A stretch of DNA of 45,872 nt from Gammaproteobacteria bacterium (GTDB lineage: Bacteria; Pseudomonadota; Gammaproteobacteria; GCA-002705445; GCA-002716945): NCBI GenBank assembly GCA_030835925.1, contig JAURQW010000023.1, positions 1-45,872 of the forward strand, read 5' to 3'. The translations under genes were made by a program, and so were the position numbers. The notes under the pieces are model-generated. The model saw only the letters and a program-made list of their open reading frames with translations, made no database searches and had not been told where the DNA came from. Shown piece after piece: positions 22,640 through 33,060 of this stretch; within the stretch, counting starts at the first letter, position 1, and every line of letters starts with the position of its first letter.

Positions 22640-23572
22640 ATGAACATTAATCATAATATTCAATTTAATGATGATAAAAAGTTGATTCATTTCTTAAATA
22701 TTCAAAATCTATCTGCTCAGCAGATCCTAGAGATTTTAGAACTTGCAGATACTGTAAAATCAAAAAGCTTAGATGGAAAAACAGTTGCAAGCTTATTTTT
22801 TGAGCCTAGCACACGTACAAAGACGACATTTGAGCTCGCAGCCAAGAGACTTGGGGTAGACTTTATAAATATCGATATAGCTAACTCATCCACATCTAAG
22901 GGTGAGTCTATAGTAGATATGATAAAAACACTTGAAGCTATGCAGTGTAATATGTTTGTAGTAAGGCATAGCACATCTGGTATACCACATTACATAGCAG
23001 AACAAGTTGGTAACAAAATTTCAGTTATAAACGCAGGTGATGGCGCTCATGCCCATCCCACTCAAGCAATGCTAGACATGTATACAATTAAAAAATATAA
23101 AACAAATTTTAAAGACTTAAATGTTGCTATTGTAGGAGATATACTTCATTCCAGAGTTGCTAAATCCTTAATTACAAGCCTGAATATATTAAGAGTAAAA
23201 AATATTAATATTGTAGGTCCTAAAAACTTAATGCCTGAAAATATTGATGAACTTAATGTTATATATTCAGATAAACTAGAAGAAGGTATAGATCAAGCTG
23301 ATGTTATCATTATGCTAAGATTGCAAAAAGAAAGAATGCGTGAAGCCCTGATTTCAACAGATGACTATTATAAAGAGTTTGGGTTGACTAAAAATAAGAT
23401 AAAAAGCGCAAAAAAGGATGTGATAGTTATGCATCCTGGTCCTATAAACAGAGGGATAGAAATTGATTCAGATGTTGCAGATGGGCCAAATTCAGTAATA
23501 CTTGATCAAGTGTCTGCTGGAATATCAATAAGAATGGCGATTATGTCGCTAATTTTAAAAAATAAATCATAA
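22640..23572 (+). CDS. pyrB: aspartate carbamoyltransferase catalytic subunit
   Basis: FFEPSTRTKTTFELAAKRLG, GDGAHAHPTQAMLDMYTI, VMHPGPINRGIEI. Confidence 0.97.
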   Translation: MNINHNIQFNDDKKLIHFLNIQNLSAQQILEILELADTVKSKSLDGKTVASLFFEPSTRTKTTFELAAKRLGVDFINIDIANSSTSKGESIVDMIKTLEAMQCNMFVVRHSTSGIPHYIAEQVGNKISVINAGDGAHAHPTQAMLDMYTIKKYKTNFKDLNVAIVGDILHSRVAKSLITSLNILRVKNINIVGPKNLMPENIDELNVIYSDKLEEGIDQADVIIMLRLQKERMREALISTDDYYKEFGLTKNKIKSAKKDVIVMHPGPINRGIEIDSDVADGPNSVILDQVSAGISIRMAIMSLILKNKS

Positions 23573-23577
23573 TATTC

Positions 23578-24255
23578 ATGAAATCAGATTATATACAGGT
23601 GCTATCATCCATAAAAGAGGATATAGAAAATTTCAATAAACTAAAGAATGATAAGATTTCATTAATAGTAGTAACTAAATCACAAACTACGGAAAACATT
23701 TCTAAAGTTGTACAAAATGGTTATAAGCGTTTGGGCGAAAACTACGTTGATGAAGCATCCGAAAAAATTGAGTTTTTTGATGATGATTCTATAGAATGGC
23801 ATTTTATAGGAAAAATCCAATCAAACAAGATAAAGAAGATTGTTAAAAATTTTAGTTGGGTACAAACAGTTTCGTCTATAAAGCATGCTAAGTTACTCCA
23901 TAAAGCCTGCTTAGAAACATCAAAGAGAATAAACGTTTGTATCCAGATTAATATCGATAATGAACCCACAAAGTCAGGTATATTGCTTGATGATATTGAT
24001 GATTTCATAGAAAACATTGTAGTTTTCGATAAACTGGTAATAAGAGGACTTATGGCTATCCCATCAAAAATCAATGCTTTGAAAGAAAATATAAATTCAT
24101 ATAAGATACTTAAGTCAGAGTATGATAGATTGCAGCATAAATATAAAGATTTCAATACTCTATCAATTGGTATGAGCAATGACTATAAACTTGCAATGGA
24201 TAATGGTTCAAATATGGTAAGGATAGGTAGCTTAATATTTGGCGAGAGAAAATAA
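23578..24255 (+). CDS. yggS: PLP homeostasis protein YggS/PROSC family
   Basis: LIVVTKSQ, LGENYVDEASEKIE, EWHFIGKIQSNKIKKI, LSIGMSNDYKLAMDNGSNMVRIGSLIFGER. Confidence 0.93.
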   Translation: MKSDYIQVLSSIKEDIENFNKLKNDKISLIVVTKSQTTENISKVVQNGYKRLGENYVDEASEKIEFFDDDSIEWHFIGKIQSNKIKKIVKNFSWVQTVSSIKHAKLLHKACLETSKRINVCIQINIDNEPTKSGILLDDIDDFIENIVVFDKLVIRGLMAIPSKINALKENINSYKILKSEYDRLQHKYKDFNTLSIGMSNDYKLAMDNGSNMVRIGSLIFGERK

Positions 24256-25061
24256 TGTTAAAAAAAATTTCGATAATAGGAGCAGGTAATTTAACTCAGG
24301 CATTACTTTATTCAATAGATAACTCGCTATTAAAAATGGATATAAATCTATATGATAAAGATAAAAAAAAGAAAGTTTTTGCTTCTCAGAAGAAATGGAA
24401 GTTTTTTACAAAAGTTGGTAAAGAGATAGCCAGTAGTGACATTATCATCTTAGCTGTAAAACCAAACCAATATAAAAATATCTGCAGTGATATTAGACAA
24501 GAAGTTATTAAAGAGACTGTTATTGTAAGTCTAATGGCTGGTGTTAAAATTAGCGATTTGAAAGCTCAACTACCTAGTCAGTCCAATGTTCTAAGAGTTA
24601 TGACTAATATTAATGCAAAATATAATAATGCCATATCATCTATTTATTTTGACAAAAGTTTTAAAAAAACACGCATACCTTCTTTGATAAAATTTTTTTC
24701 AATGTTCGGTGATATTAGAGTTCTAAAAAAAGAGTCCGATATAGATAAGGCTACTGCCTTGATAGGTAGTGGCCCTGCATATTTTATTTATTTTTCAGAA
24801 TCTATGATTGAAATATTTCAGAGCTTTGGCTTTACTAAAAATGAATCTGCTGAACTGGTTTCTCAACTTTTTTATGGGACTGCTCTACTATGTAAACAAG
24901 ATAATAGAAGTTTTGAAAAAATTAAAAAATCTGTTGTATCAAAAGGAGGTACTACTGAGGCAGCTTTACAAAAACTTGATAGACTTAAAACTAAAAAAAT
25001 ATTAAAGGAGTCCATAAAAGATGCTTATGTTAAAGCTAAATCTTTAGGCAGGGGTAAATAA
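24255..25061 (+). CDS. proC: pyrroline-5-carboxylate reductase
   Basis: ISIIGAGNLTQALL, VLRVMTNINA, ALIGSGPAYFIYFSESMIE, SKGGTTEAAL. Confidence 0.93.
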   Translation: MLKKISIIGAGNLTQALLYSIDNSLLKMDINLYDKDKKKKVFASQKKWKFFTKVGKEIASSDIIILAVKPNQYKNICSDIRQEVIKETVIVSLMAGVKISDLKAQLPSQSNVLRVMTNINAKYNNAISSIYFDKSFKKTRIPSLIKFFSMFGDIRVLKKESDIDKATALIGSGPAYFIYFSESMIEIFQSFGFTKNESAELVSQLFYGTALLCKQDNRSFEKIKKSVVSKGGTTEAALQKLDRLKTKKILKESIKDAYVKAKSLGRGK

Positions 25062-25630
25062 TGGATGGCTATGCATCAAAACCTATAATTTTTCTTCTGG
25101 TTACTTTAATTGGATTTTTTCAATTTTTATTGATATTGAGATTTATATTTGAAGTTATGAGGGTCTCTTATAACAACCAAATAACACAATTTGTTGTTAA
25201 GGCAACAGATCCGGTGTTGATACCATTAAGGCTAATACCCTTATACATCGGCAGATTGGATCTTATCATTATTATACTTATAACTGCTATAACTACTCTA
25301 AAGATCTATTTAAATCCTAATTTTAGTGGTTTTGAATATAGCTTAAGTGCTCTCCTGGTTGCTGGTTTTGGGTATGCTATTAAGGAGACTATAGATATAT
25401 TATGGTATGCAGTTATCATTGGTGCTATAGGTAGCTGGTTTATGGCTTACAATAAACACCCGATTTTTAATTTGATTGATGAAATATGTGAGCCAATGTA
25501 TAGACCAGTCCGATCTATAATGCCAAATTTATCAGGCATAGATTTATCGCCTATCATATTATTGGTTGGTTTAAACTTACTGCAAATGATAGTTTTACCG
25601 CCAATATTTAATTTAACGAGGTTTTTATAA
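25061..25630 (+). CDS. yggT: YggT family membrane protein (two YGGT domains)
   Basis: Hydrophobic; [11 protein letters not shown]...[10 protein letters not shown] and [33 protein letters not shown]; follows proC. Confidence 0.88.
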   Translation: MDGYASKPIIFLLVTLIGFFQFLLILRFIFEVMRVSYNNQITQFVVKATDPVLIPLRLIPLYIGRLDLIIIILITAITTLKIYLNPNFSGFEYSLSALLVAGFGYAIKETIDILWYAVIIGAIGSWFMAYNKHPIFNLIDEICEPMYRPVRSIMPNLSGIDLSPIILLVGLNLLQMIVLPPIFNLTRFL

Positions 25631-25631
25631 T

Positions 25632-26756
25632 ATGAGTGACCCGTCAATCAATATCTTTACCGACGTTGCAGAGATAAAATCTCCACTTACATTAGTATCA
25701 GGTAAAGTTATTGATGAATATAATCTAAAATATGAAACATATGGGATGCTCAATAAAGAAAAGAATAATGCCGTATTAATATGTCATGCCTTATCAGGAA
25801 ATCATCACGCAGCAGGATGTTATAATAATGAAAAAAAACCAGGCTGGTGGGATAATATGATAGGTCCAGGAAAACCTATAGATACCGATAAGCTATATGT
25901 TGTGTGTGTAAATAATTTAGGAGGATGCCATGGATCAACTGGTCCAACAAGTCAAATTCCTAACACACAAAAAATATATGGCTCATCATTTCCTATTATA
26001 ACAGTCAATGATTGGGTTAATTCGCAAAAAGAATTAATGGATTTTCTTAAAATCCCTAGCTGGAGATTTATTGTTGGTGGCAGTCTAGGTGGCATGCAGG
26101 CATTTCAATGGACAATACAATATCCGTCTTTAGTCAAAAACTGTATTGTTATTGCTGCAGCACCTAAACTCACAGCTCAGAATATTGCCTTCAATGAAGT
26201 TGCAAGACAAGCAATAATGAAAGATCCTAATTGGCACGATGGGAATTATATAGAAAAAGGAGTTGTGCCAGCGCAAGGGCTTTCACTTGCTAGAATGCTT
26301 GGACACATAACATATCTCTCAGATGAATCAATGGGTGAGAAGTTTGGTAGAGAATTAAAACAAGCAAAACTTAACTTTAACTATGATGTGGAGTTTCAGA
26401 TAGAAAGTTATTTGAGGTATCAAGGTGAAAAGTTTGTAACAGGATTTGATGCTAATACATATTTATTAATGACAAAATCATTAGATTATTTTGACCCTAT
26501 AAAAGATTTTGGAGATTCGCTAAAGGAGATTTTTAAATCAGTAAAATCAAAGTATCTGGTAATTTCTTTTACATCAGATTGGAGATTCCCTCCCAAACGA
26601 TCAAGAGAGATAGTTAAATTATTATTAGATAATGAAAAAGATGTTAGCTATTCTGAAATTAATTCTGAGGGTGGACATGATGCGTTTTTAATGGACAATG
26701 AAGACTATTTCGGAGTTATGAAATCTTTTATAGATGAGGTTAATAATGGCATTTAG
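25632..26756 (+). CDS. metX: homoserine O-acyltransferase, MetX family
   Basis: [51 protein letters not shown]; followed by metW. Confidence 0.93.
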   Translation: MSDPSINIFTDVAEIKSPLTLVSGKVIDEYNLKYETYGMLNKEKNNAVLICHALSGNHHAAGCYNNEKKPGWWDNMIGPGKPIDTDKLYVVCVNNLGGCHGSTGPTSQIPNTQKIYGSSFPIITVNDWVNSQKELMDFLKIPSWRFIVGGSLGGMQAFQWTIQYPSLVKNCIVIAAAPKLTAQNIAFNEVARQAIMKDPNWHDGNYIEKGVVPAQGLSLARMLGHITYLSDESMGEKFGRELKQAKLNFNYDVEFQIESYLRYQGEKFVTGFDANTYLLMTKSLDYFDPIKDFGDSLKEIFKSVKSKYLVISFTSDWRFPPKRSREIVKLLLDNEKDVSYSEINSEGGHDAFLMDNEDYFGVMKSFIDEVNNGI

Positions 26757-27339
26757 AAAAGATTTGTTATTAATAAGCTCATGGATACGACCTAGAAGTA
26801 AAGTCCTTGATTTAGGTTGTGGTGATGGGGAGTTATTGAAATTATTAAAAATTGACAAAAATATCAATGGATATGGAATTGATAATGATGTGATGAATAT
26901 AAAGAAATCATTAACTAATGATATCAACGTCCTTCAAATGGATTTAGATGATGGTTTAGGTGATTTTGAATCTAATTCTTTTAACTATGTAGTATTAGCT
27001 CAGTCCTTGCAGGTAGTGAAGAATCCAAAGTTATTGATCGATGATATGTTAAGAGTTGGTGATGAAATAATAGTTTCATTTCCAAATATGGGGCATTGGG
27101 TTGCTAGACTGCAACTTCTCTTTAGAGGAAAAATGCCTGTTACAGAAAATCTTCCATACAAATGGCAGGACACCCCAAACATTCATCTATGTACAATTAA
27201 AGATTTCATGGATTTCTGTAAGGAGAATAATTATGAAATTACTGAAAAATACATAGCTAATGATAAACAAAAAAAGAACCTATTTAATAAAGTGATGCCG
27301 AACTTATTTGGAGAAGTTGCAACATTTAGGATTAGATAG
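26746..27339 (+). CDS. metW: methionine biosynthesis protein MetW (SAM methyltransferase-like)
   Basis: [81 protein letters not shown] 26746 likely; overlaps metX end. Confidence 0.93.
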   Translation: MAFRKDLLLISSWIRPRSKVLDLGCGDGELLKLLKIDKNINGYGIDNDVMNIKKSLTNDINVLQMDLDDGLGDFESNSFNYVVLAQSLQVVKNPKLLIDDMLRVGDEIIVSFPNMGHWVARLQLLFRGKMPVTENLPYKWQDTPNIHLCTIKDFMDFCKENNYEITEKYIANDKQKKNLFNKVMPNLFGEVATFRIR

Positions 27340-27786
27340 TTATCTATGTTTAGCCTTCATAAAATCTTCATGTTTTACATAAATTAAGTCTGCAATTTTT
27401 CGAATTGTATGATCTTCATATTTATCAATTCGTCCATCAGCGAATGCAACATCCCATAATTCTCGAATCAGTGCTTTCTTTTCATTATATTTATAAACTT
27501 CATTAATCTTAGAAGTCCAGTCATATAATGAGATCATCTCTTGATTCTTATTATCAGCAATTTCTAACAAAATGTTGACCTGAGAGTCATCAAGATTAAA
27601 TTTGTTTTTTAAAATACTAATAATTTTGTTATTTTCTGCCTCATCAAACTTATCATCTGATTTTGAAACCTCAATTAATAGAACGCATGTTGCAAGCGTC
27701 ATATCATCGAATTTTTGTATATCTTCTTGAATAGACTTATCTGACTTACGCAGATATTTATCCATAATATTTAAAAAAGATTTCAA
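27340..27786 (-). CDS. TerB-like (tellurite resistance/DjlA-N superfamily) helical protein
   Basis: Pattern ATCVLLIEVSKSDDKFDEAENNKI...ELWDVAFADGRIDKYEDHTIRKIADLIYV typical of TerB-fold proteins. Confidence 0.75.
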   Translation of the reverse strand: MKSFLNIMDKYLRKSDKSIQEDIQKFDDMTLATCVLLIEVSKSDDKFDEAENNKIISILKNKFNLDDSQVNILLEIADNKNQEMISLYDWTSKINEVYKYNEKKALIRELWDVAFADGRIDKYEDHTIRKIADLIYVKHEDFMKAKHR

Positions 27787-27788
27787 TT

Positions 27789-28118
27789 TTAATTAAAAGT
27801 TTGCTTGAGAGAATATAGCCCGCTGTTGTCATACTCGTTAAAAAAGATATCAACAAAAGGGTGATCTACTGGATCAGTGCTTGCATCACTCAGTAAATTA
27901 GACTCTGCAACATAGGTCTCATTACCTTGACCATGAACTAAGACATGATACCAGGGCTTGTTTTTGGCTGGTTTAGACTTAGCTACATTATCATACCATT
28001 CTTCTGTTCCTTGGAAAAAAGGATCAGCATCAACTATGACGCCTCTATATCTAAACTTTGAATGATATACTATTTGCCCTAATCTGAATCTAGCCTTTGA
28101 TTTAAGTGGTGTGTCCAT
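27789..28118 (-). CDS. hspQ: heat shock protein HspQ / hemimethylated DNA-binding YccV-like
   Basis: RFRLGQIVYHSKFRYRGVIVDADPFFQGTEEWYDNVAKSKPAKNKPWYHVLVHGQGNETYVAESNL. Confidence 0.88.
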   Translation of the reverse strand: MDTPLKSKARFRLGQIVYHSKFRYRGVIVDADPFFQGTEEWYDNVAKSKPAKNKPWYHVLVHGQGNETYVAESNLLSDASTDPVDHPFVDIFFNEYDNSGLYSLKQTFN

Positions 28119-28174
28119 ACTTACATTATAAGGTCTCTTTAATCATATTTAAAGAGTCTGATACAGATATTTTG

Positions 28175-29734
28175 TTAATCATACAAAAAAGTTATATTAA
28201 CCCTTTTATTTTCATAAGAATTATCAAATTTAAAATTATCTGTTGAATGAAAAAGTTTAGAATTAAATATCACGGCTCGATTCTCCTTATAAGGTATAAT
28301 CTTTTCTTTGACGTTATTTGATATTAGCATATCCATGATTTTAGGAGATCTCTCCAGACTATTATATTCTGAAAAATCCCAATCCTTAGGAGGGATCTTG
28401 CTCCAAATTTTTAAACCACCAGAATTTTTGTCTTGGTTTGCTGACTCTGGGCTAATCCAAAAATTAACATTCACTGAAGCTTGATCAGCATGAATATTTG
28501 TTCCAACTTTTTGGCTATCATATTTAAAAATCCATGCCTGAGTTAATCTCAGGTCTTTAAATATATGATTATAAGTTAATCTTAAGTTTTCACTTAACTG
28601 TAGAATAAATTCATTAGATAATCCTTTTGATAAAAAAGCACCAACATAACCACCATGGTAAGGGTATTTAAAAACATTTGCATTCCTACAGAATTTTTGA
28701 ATTTCATATAACGCATCATCGGAAAGAAAATTATCTATCACCACGACTTCTGGAGATCCATTAATATAACTATTTTCAATTAATTTGATATCATTTTTGA
28801 GATTTAATAAATTAGACGATGTTATTTTTGGAGGCTTGTTATACAAAACTTTAAATAGTTTTTTCTTAAAGTCATATGGAATACGATTAAAATCTAGGTC
28901 ACTTTTTTTTGACTCTTCATAAAGATCTTTTAGTAAGCTATAATACTCTTTTGTAAACTTAGGATTTCTAATATCGTCTATATCATTATCGATAAATGTT
29001 AGTTGCTGATATTCATGAGCAATTAAAGTACTCAATAGTTTTTCGTCTGATAAATGTCTTTTAATATTTTTTTTCTGTAATTCAACATTAGAACTATAAA
29101 GACTTAAAACTGCTTTAAAATTCTTATTAGCCTCTTCAATATTTCCCATCCATAGATGACTCATTCCTAACATTAAATATGAATCAACATACTCAGGGTC
29201 TTTCATAATAGCGTTGTTAAACCATTTGATTGATATTTCAAGATTTTTAATTTTTCTATTTTCTTGAAAAATATATTGGTAAACTTCTCCTATTCTTTGG
29301 TCTGCATCACTAAATGATTGATTACATGATAAAGCATGTTTTAATAAATCAATTGATTCATGATACATTTCATGATCAATATAGAGATTTGCGCAATTAA
29401 AATATGCCTTATACTCACTACTGTTTAAAAGCATAGCTTTTTTAAAACATTGTTCTGAGTTTTTTAGATCTTTTAGATTTTTATAAACTATTCCTAAATT
29501 ATTATTTGCTTCATAATTATTTGGATCGATATCACATGCTTTCTTAAGATACGATACAGCATCCTTATATTTTAAATTTTGAGAAAGAATACATCCATGA
29601 AGATGATTTGCAGAGAAATTATTTTCATCTTGATTTAGAATTAATAGATAAATCTCATCTGCTTTCTCTAGCTTACCATCATGGTGTAAATTTAGAGCTT
29701 GATTTAATAGATCGTTTGTATTTTTATCTTTCAT
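28175..29734 (-). CDS. TPR-repeat protein with C-terminal 2OG-Fe(II) oxygenase-like domain
   Basis: N-terminal TPR units (NNFSANHLHGCILSQ..., NNYEANNNLGIVYKNLKD...); C-terminal HxD (NIHADQ), distal His (KLFHSTDNF) and downstream Arg (NKRVNITF). Confidence 0.75.
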   Translation of the reverse strand: MKDKNTNDLLNQALNLHHDGKLEKADEIYLLILNQDENNFSANHLHGCILSQNLKYKDAVSYLKKACDIDPNNYEANNNLGIVYKNLKDLKNSEQCFKKAMLLNSSEYKAYFNCANLYIDHEMYHESIDLLKHALSCNQSFSDADQRIGEVYQYIFQENRKIKNLEISIKWFNNAIMKDPEYVDSYLMLGMSHLWMGNIEEANKNFKAVLSLYSSNVELQKKNIKRHLSDEKLLSTLIAHEYQQLTFIDNDIDDIRNPKFTKEYYSLLKDLYEESKKSDLDFNRIPYDFKKKLFKVLYNKPPKITSSNLLNLKNDIKLIENSYINGSPEVVVIDNFLSDDALYEIQKFCRNANVFKYPYHGGYVGAFLSKGLSNEFILQLSENLRLTYNHIFKDLRLTQAWIFKYDSQKVGTNIHADQASVNVNFWISPESANQDKNSGGLKIWSKIPPKDWDFSEYNSLERSPKIMDMLISNNVKEKIIPYKENRAVIFNSKLFHSTDNFKFDNSYENKRVNITFLYD

Positions 29735-29742
29735 TTATTTCT

Positions 29743-29815
<73 letters not shown>

Positions 29816-29822
29816 TTGAATA

Positions 29823-30092
29823 TTATTTATCTTCTGGCACAAATCCTTCTGGCATCACAGCGCCATCACCAAATAAAAACTTTTCCATCTCTTCTTCAAG
29901 AAATTTTCTTGCTTTAGGGTCAACAGGTGTCAACCTCATTTCATTTATCAACATTGTCTGGTGCCCCATCCACATTTGCCAGGCTTCCGCAGAAATATTC
30001 TCCATTATTTTTTTTCCCATATCACCGGGATATGGCTGATAATCCAATGCTTCAGATTCTTTTTTTAACTTTAAACAATTGACTGTAGCCAT
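29823..30092 (-). CDS. yggX: Fe(II) trafficking protein YggX
   Basis: VNCLKLKKESEALDYQPYPGDMGKKIMENISAEAWQMWMGHQTMLINEMRL. Confidence 0.95.
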   Translation of the reverse strand: MATVNCLKLKKESEALDYQPYPGDMGKKIMENISAEAWQMWMGHQTMLINEMRLTPVDPKARKFLEEEMEKFLFGDGAVMPEGFVPEDK

Positions 30093-30094
30093 TA

Positions 30095-31144
30095 TTACTC
30101 TTTGTATTTGTTAAATATTGTAGTTTGGTATTTTGGTATACCAAAATCTATGCTTGATAGATTATACCAATTATCAACAGATAGGCTAATCTTTTTATGA
30201 TATTTGATATCACAAACCATGACATTAAATGTGAATTTAATGTGTGAAAGATTATGCGAAAACTTCCAAGTGACTGAATTTAATGATTTATTCAATTTGA
30301 AAGAACTGGCCCATTTTAATAAATCTGATTTATTATGAAAGATTGGCGAAGAATATAGCCCTTTCCAAAGATTATCATATGATATCTTTTCTAAATATAT
30401 ATCTTTATTTCTATTAATAATTACTAATGCCCAAATTTCTTTTTTTACTGGTCGTGTCTTCTTAACTAAATTATTATTAGAGGGTGTATAAGGATATGAC
30501 ATACAAATAGTGTTAATAGGACACTCATAACATAAAGGTTTTGATTTTTTACACACGAGTGAACCATAGTCCATATAGGCTTGAATAAAATCATCAGCTC
30601 GTTTTTCAGGTAGTAAGTCCTCAGACAATTCCCATAGAGCATTCATATTATTATCTCTAATTTTAAATGCTCTGGACAAAAATCTTTTAACATTACCATC
30701 TAAAATCGACCGATGTCCTTTCCCGCTAAAAGTAAGAATAGCTGAGGCTGTTGTTCTTCCAATCCCAGGAAGACTAAGTATATCATCATAGGTTTCAGGA
30801 AAATTCCCATCGAAATCATTTTCAATTTTCCTTAGAGATTTATGGATATTCTCTGCTCTTCTATAAAACCCTAGGCCGCTCCAAAGTTCCATAATCTCGT
30901 CTAAGCTTGCTGCGGATAGTTTTTTAAGGTTTGGATATTTAGTGATGAAGTTTTTGTAATAAGGTATTACAGTTTTTACTTGTGTTTGCTGTAACATAAT
31001 TTCAGATATCCATATCTTATAAATATCTCTTACTTTCCATGGTAAAGAGTCTCTTCCATAGCGATCATACCATTTCAAAAGTTTTTTTCTGAATAATGTT
31101 CTCAGTTTAGAATGGTAGTTTAATTTTGTCATCGAGCTCATCAA
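30095..31144 (-). CDS. mutY: A/G-specific adenine glycosylase MutY
   Basis: SLPWKVRDIYKIWISEIMLQQTQVKTVIPYY, LPGIGRTTASAI, Fe-S cluster CKKSKPLCYECPINTIC. Overlaps the upstream AsmA-like CDS; a later start (MTKLNYH...) is possible. Confidence 0.94.
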   Translation of the reverse strand: MMSSMTKLNYHSKLRTLFRKKLLKWYDRYGRDSLPWKVRDIYKIWISEIMLQQTQVKTVIPYYKNFITKYPNLKKLSAASLDEIMELWSGLGFYRRAENIHKSLRKIENDFDGNFPETYDDILSLPGIGRTTASAILTFSGKGHRSILDGNVKRFLSRAFKIRDNNMNALWELSEDLLPEKRADDFIQAYMDYGSLVCKKSKPLCYECPINTICMSYPYTPSNNNLVKKTRPVKKEIWALVIINRNKDIYLEKISYDNLWKGLYSSPIFHNKSDLLKWASSFKLNKSLNSVTWKFSHNLSHIKFTFNVMVCDIKYHKKISLSVDNWYNLSSIDFGIPKYQTTIFNKYKE

Positions 31145-31919
31145 ATACTTTGTCCTTAATTACATCTATGACTTTTTCTTTTATTGGCTCTATTTTTTTA
31201 ATAGCAATCTGACCCAAATCAATAGAAACAGAGAGATTATTTAATTCTCCAGTGATCATAATAGGAAGTTCTTCACCATTTAATTCATCTGGGTATATTT
31301 TTTGATAAGAGTTGTTTATCTTGCTTGATTCTTTAATGTTACCAGTCATCCTAATGTCGGCAACCTTTGTAAGAATATTTATTGTTCCACTTCCTTTTGC
31401 TTCCATCATTTCCGTCTCAATATAGATATCATTTACGTTCATAATGTTATCATCTATATTTGCTCTAGCTGACATGTTCTTGATGTTTGTGATATTTGGA
31501 TGAAGATCATCATACAGTGAAAATTTCAACAAAGAATAAGTTTTAAGTAGTACAGCATCGGCGTTAATGCCATAATATTTAAAGTTCTTAGCCGTAATAT
31601 CTTTCACATCGATTATATTATCAATTAATTTATCAAGTGATATCAACAATTCAGTCTTTGCGACAGAAATAATCATATTCTTTGAGCCAGAAGATAGTTC
31701 TTTATAAATTTCGATATTAGGCATTGAAATTTTAGTTTCTGGCAAAAAATGAATTTCTAAGTCGCCATTATATGTGAACTCATATTTTGTTTTTGACGAA
31801 ATATAATCTGTAATTTTATCTTTATAATTATTTGGATTAAATATAAAAAATAAATAAATAATAGATAAACTAATGATAAAAATAATTAAATAAATAAAAT
31901 TAATAGCTATTTTTTTCAT
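31107..31919 (-). CDS. short AsmA-like membrane-anchored protein
   Basis: N-terminal TM anchor, then NPNNYKDKITDYISSKTKYEFTYNGDLEIHFLPETKISMPNIEI (AsmA N-terminal pattern); immediately upstream of mutY. Confidence 0.72.
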   Translation of the reverse strand: MKKIAINFIYLIIFIISLSIIYLFFIFNPNNYKDKITDYISSKTKYEFTYNGDLEIHFLPETKISMPNIEIYKELSSGSKNMIISVAKTELLISLDKLIDNIIDVKDITAKNFKYYGINADAVLLKTYSLLKFSLYDDLHPNITNIKNMSARANIDDNIMNVNDIYIETEMMEAKGSGTINILTKVADIRMTGNIKESSKINNSYQKIYPDELNGEELPIMITGELNNLSVSIDLGQIAIKKIEPIKEKVIDVIKDKVFDELDDKIKLPF

Positions 31920-32389
31920 TATTTTAACTGATAAATACCTGATTTACCGCCCTCTTTAAAAAGTAATTTTACATCAGATATAATCATAGATTTGTCTATA
32001 TATTTACACATATCATAAATGGTTAGCAAGGCAATCTGTGTGGAGCATAAAGCTTCAATTTCAACACCTGTTTTTCCTTCACAGTTTATTTCACAAGTAC
32101 ATTCAACGCGGTCTTTTTTAATATTAAAATCTATAGTTGCACTGACTATATTTAATGGATGTGCTAGAGGTATTAAAGAAGAGGTTTTCTTTGCTGCCTG
32201 AATCCCTGCTATCTGTGCTACAGTTAATACATCTCCTTTTTTATTTTTATTTTGTAAAATTGATTCTAACGCATCGTTATTCAACTTAATATACCCGCTG
32301 GCTACTGCCATACGCCCGCTACTTGGCTTAGCTCCAATATCAACCATTCGTATATTGCCATTATTGTCAATGTGGTTACTTTTCTTCAT
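31919..32389 (-). CDS. moaC: cyclic pyranopterin monophosphate synthase MoaC
   Basis: MVDIGAKPSSGRMAVASGYI, GIQAAKKTSSLIPLAHPLNI, CEGKTGVEIEALCSTQIALLTIYDMCKYIDK. Confidence 0.95.
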   Translation of the reverse strand: MKKSNHIDNNGNIRMVDIGAKPSSGRMAVASGYIKLNNDALESILQNKNKKGDVLTVAQIAGIQAAKKTSSLIPLAHPLNIVSATIDFNIKKDRVECTCEINCEGKTGVEIEALCSTQIALLTIYDMCKYIDKSMIISDVKLLFKEGGKSGIYQLK

Positions 32390-32457
32390 ATCTTTATATA
32401 TTTAATTTTATTATAATTCTACAGTATATAGATCAGTTTTAAAATTTAAGAATCATA

Positions 32458-33060
32458 ATGAAAATTATACTTGCATCAAAAAACCAAGATAAGATTAAAG
32501 AAATTGGAAAAATACTTAATCGTTCTAACAGAAAACTTATCACCTGTAATGATGTGGATATACCAGAAGTTGAAGAAACAGGGTCAACTTTTGTTGAAAA
32601 TGCAATCCTTAAAGCAAGGAGCGCCTCGCTATCAACAGGTTTACCAGCAATAGCGGATGATTCTGGCATAGAAGTAGATTATCTAAATGCTAAACCAGGG
32701 ATTAAATCCGCCAGATACTCGGGTGAAAATGCTACAAATGAAAGTAATAATTTAAAATTACTTGGAGCACTTAATGGATTGCCACATAAAGATAGGAAAG
32801 CTTGTTATAGATGTATAATTGTTTACATGAGGTTCCCGGATGATCCATTTCCAGTTATTACATCAGGAAGTTGGCATGGGTACATAACAGACAGATTAAT
32901 TGGATCTAATGGTTTCGGATATGATCCGCTATTCTATTTGCCTGAATATGATAAAACTTCAGCTCAGATTTCATCAGATTTAAAAAATAAAATTAGTCAT
33001 AGAGCTCAGGCTCTTATTAAACTTGAAGAGTACTTCGAAAAAGAAGAGGCCGGTGCATGA
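32458..33060 (+). CDS. rdgB: dITP/XTP pyrophosphatase RdgB
   Basis: MKIILASKNQDKIKEI, ENAILKARSASLSTGLPAIADDSGIEVDYLNAKPGIKSARYSG, GFGYDPLFYLPEYDKTSAQ. Confidence 0.95.
   Translation: MKIILASKNQDKIKEIGKILNRSNRKLITCNDVDIPEVEETGSTFVENAILKARSASLSTGLPAIADDSGIEVDYLNAKPGIKSARYSGENATNESNNLKLLGALNGLPHKDRKACYRCIIVYMRFPDDPFPVITSGSWHGYITDRLIGSNGFGYDPLFYLPEYDKTSAQISSDLKNKISHRAQALIKLEEYFEKEEAGA

Noticed and set aside
23742-24179. 145-aa minus-strand ORF
   Set aside because: Antisense shadow of yggS with no recognisable domain.
27340-28118. TerB-like plus hspQ as a tellurite/stress defence island
   Set aside because: No terC/terD/terZ or other defence genes nearby; single TerB-fold proteins are common and not diagnostic.
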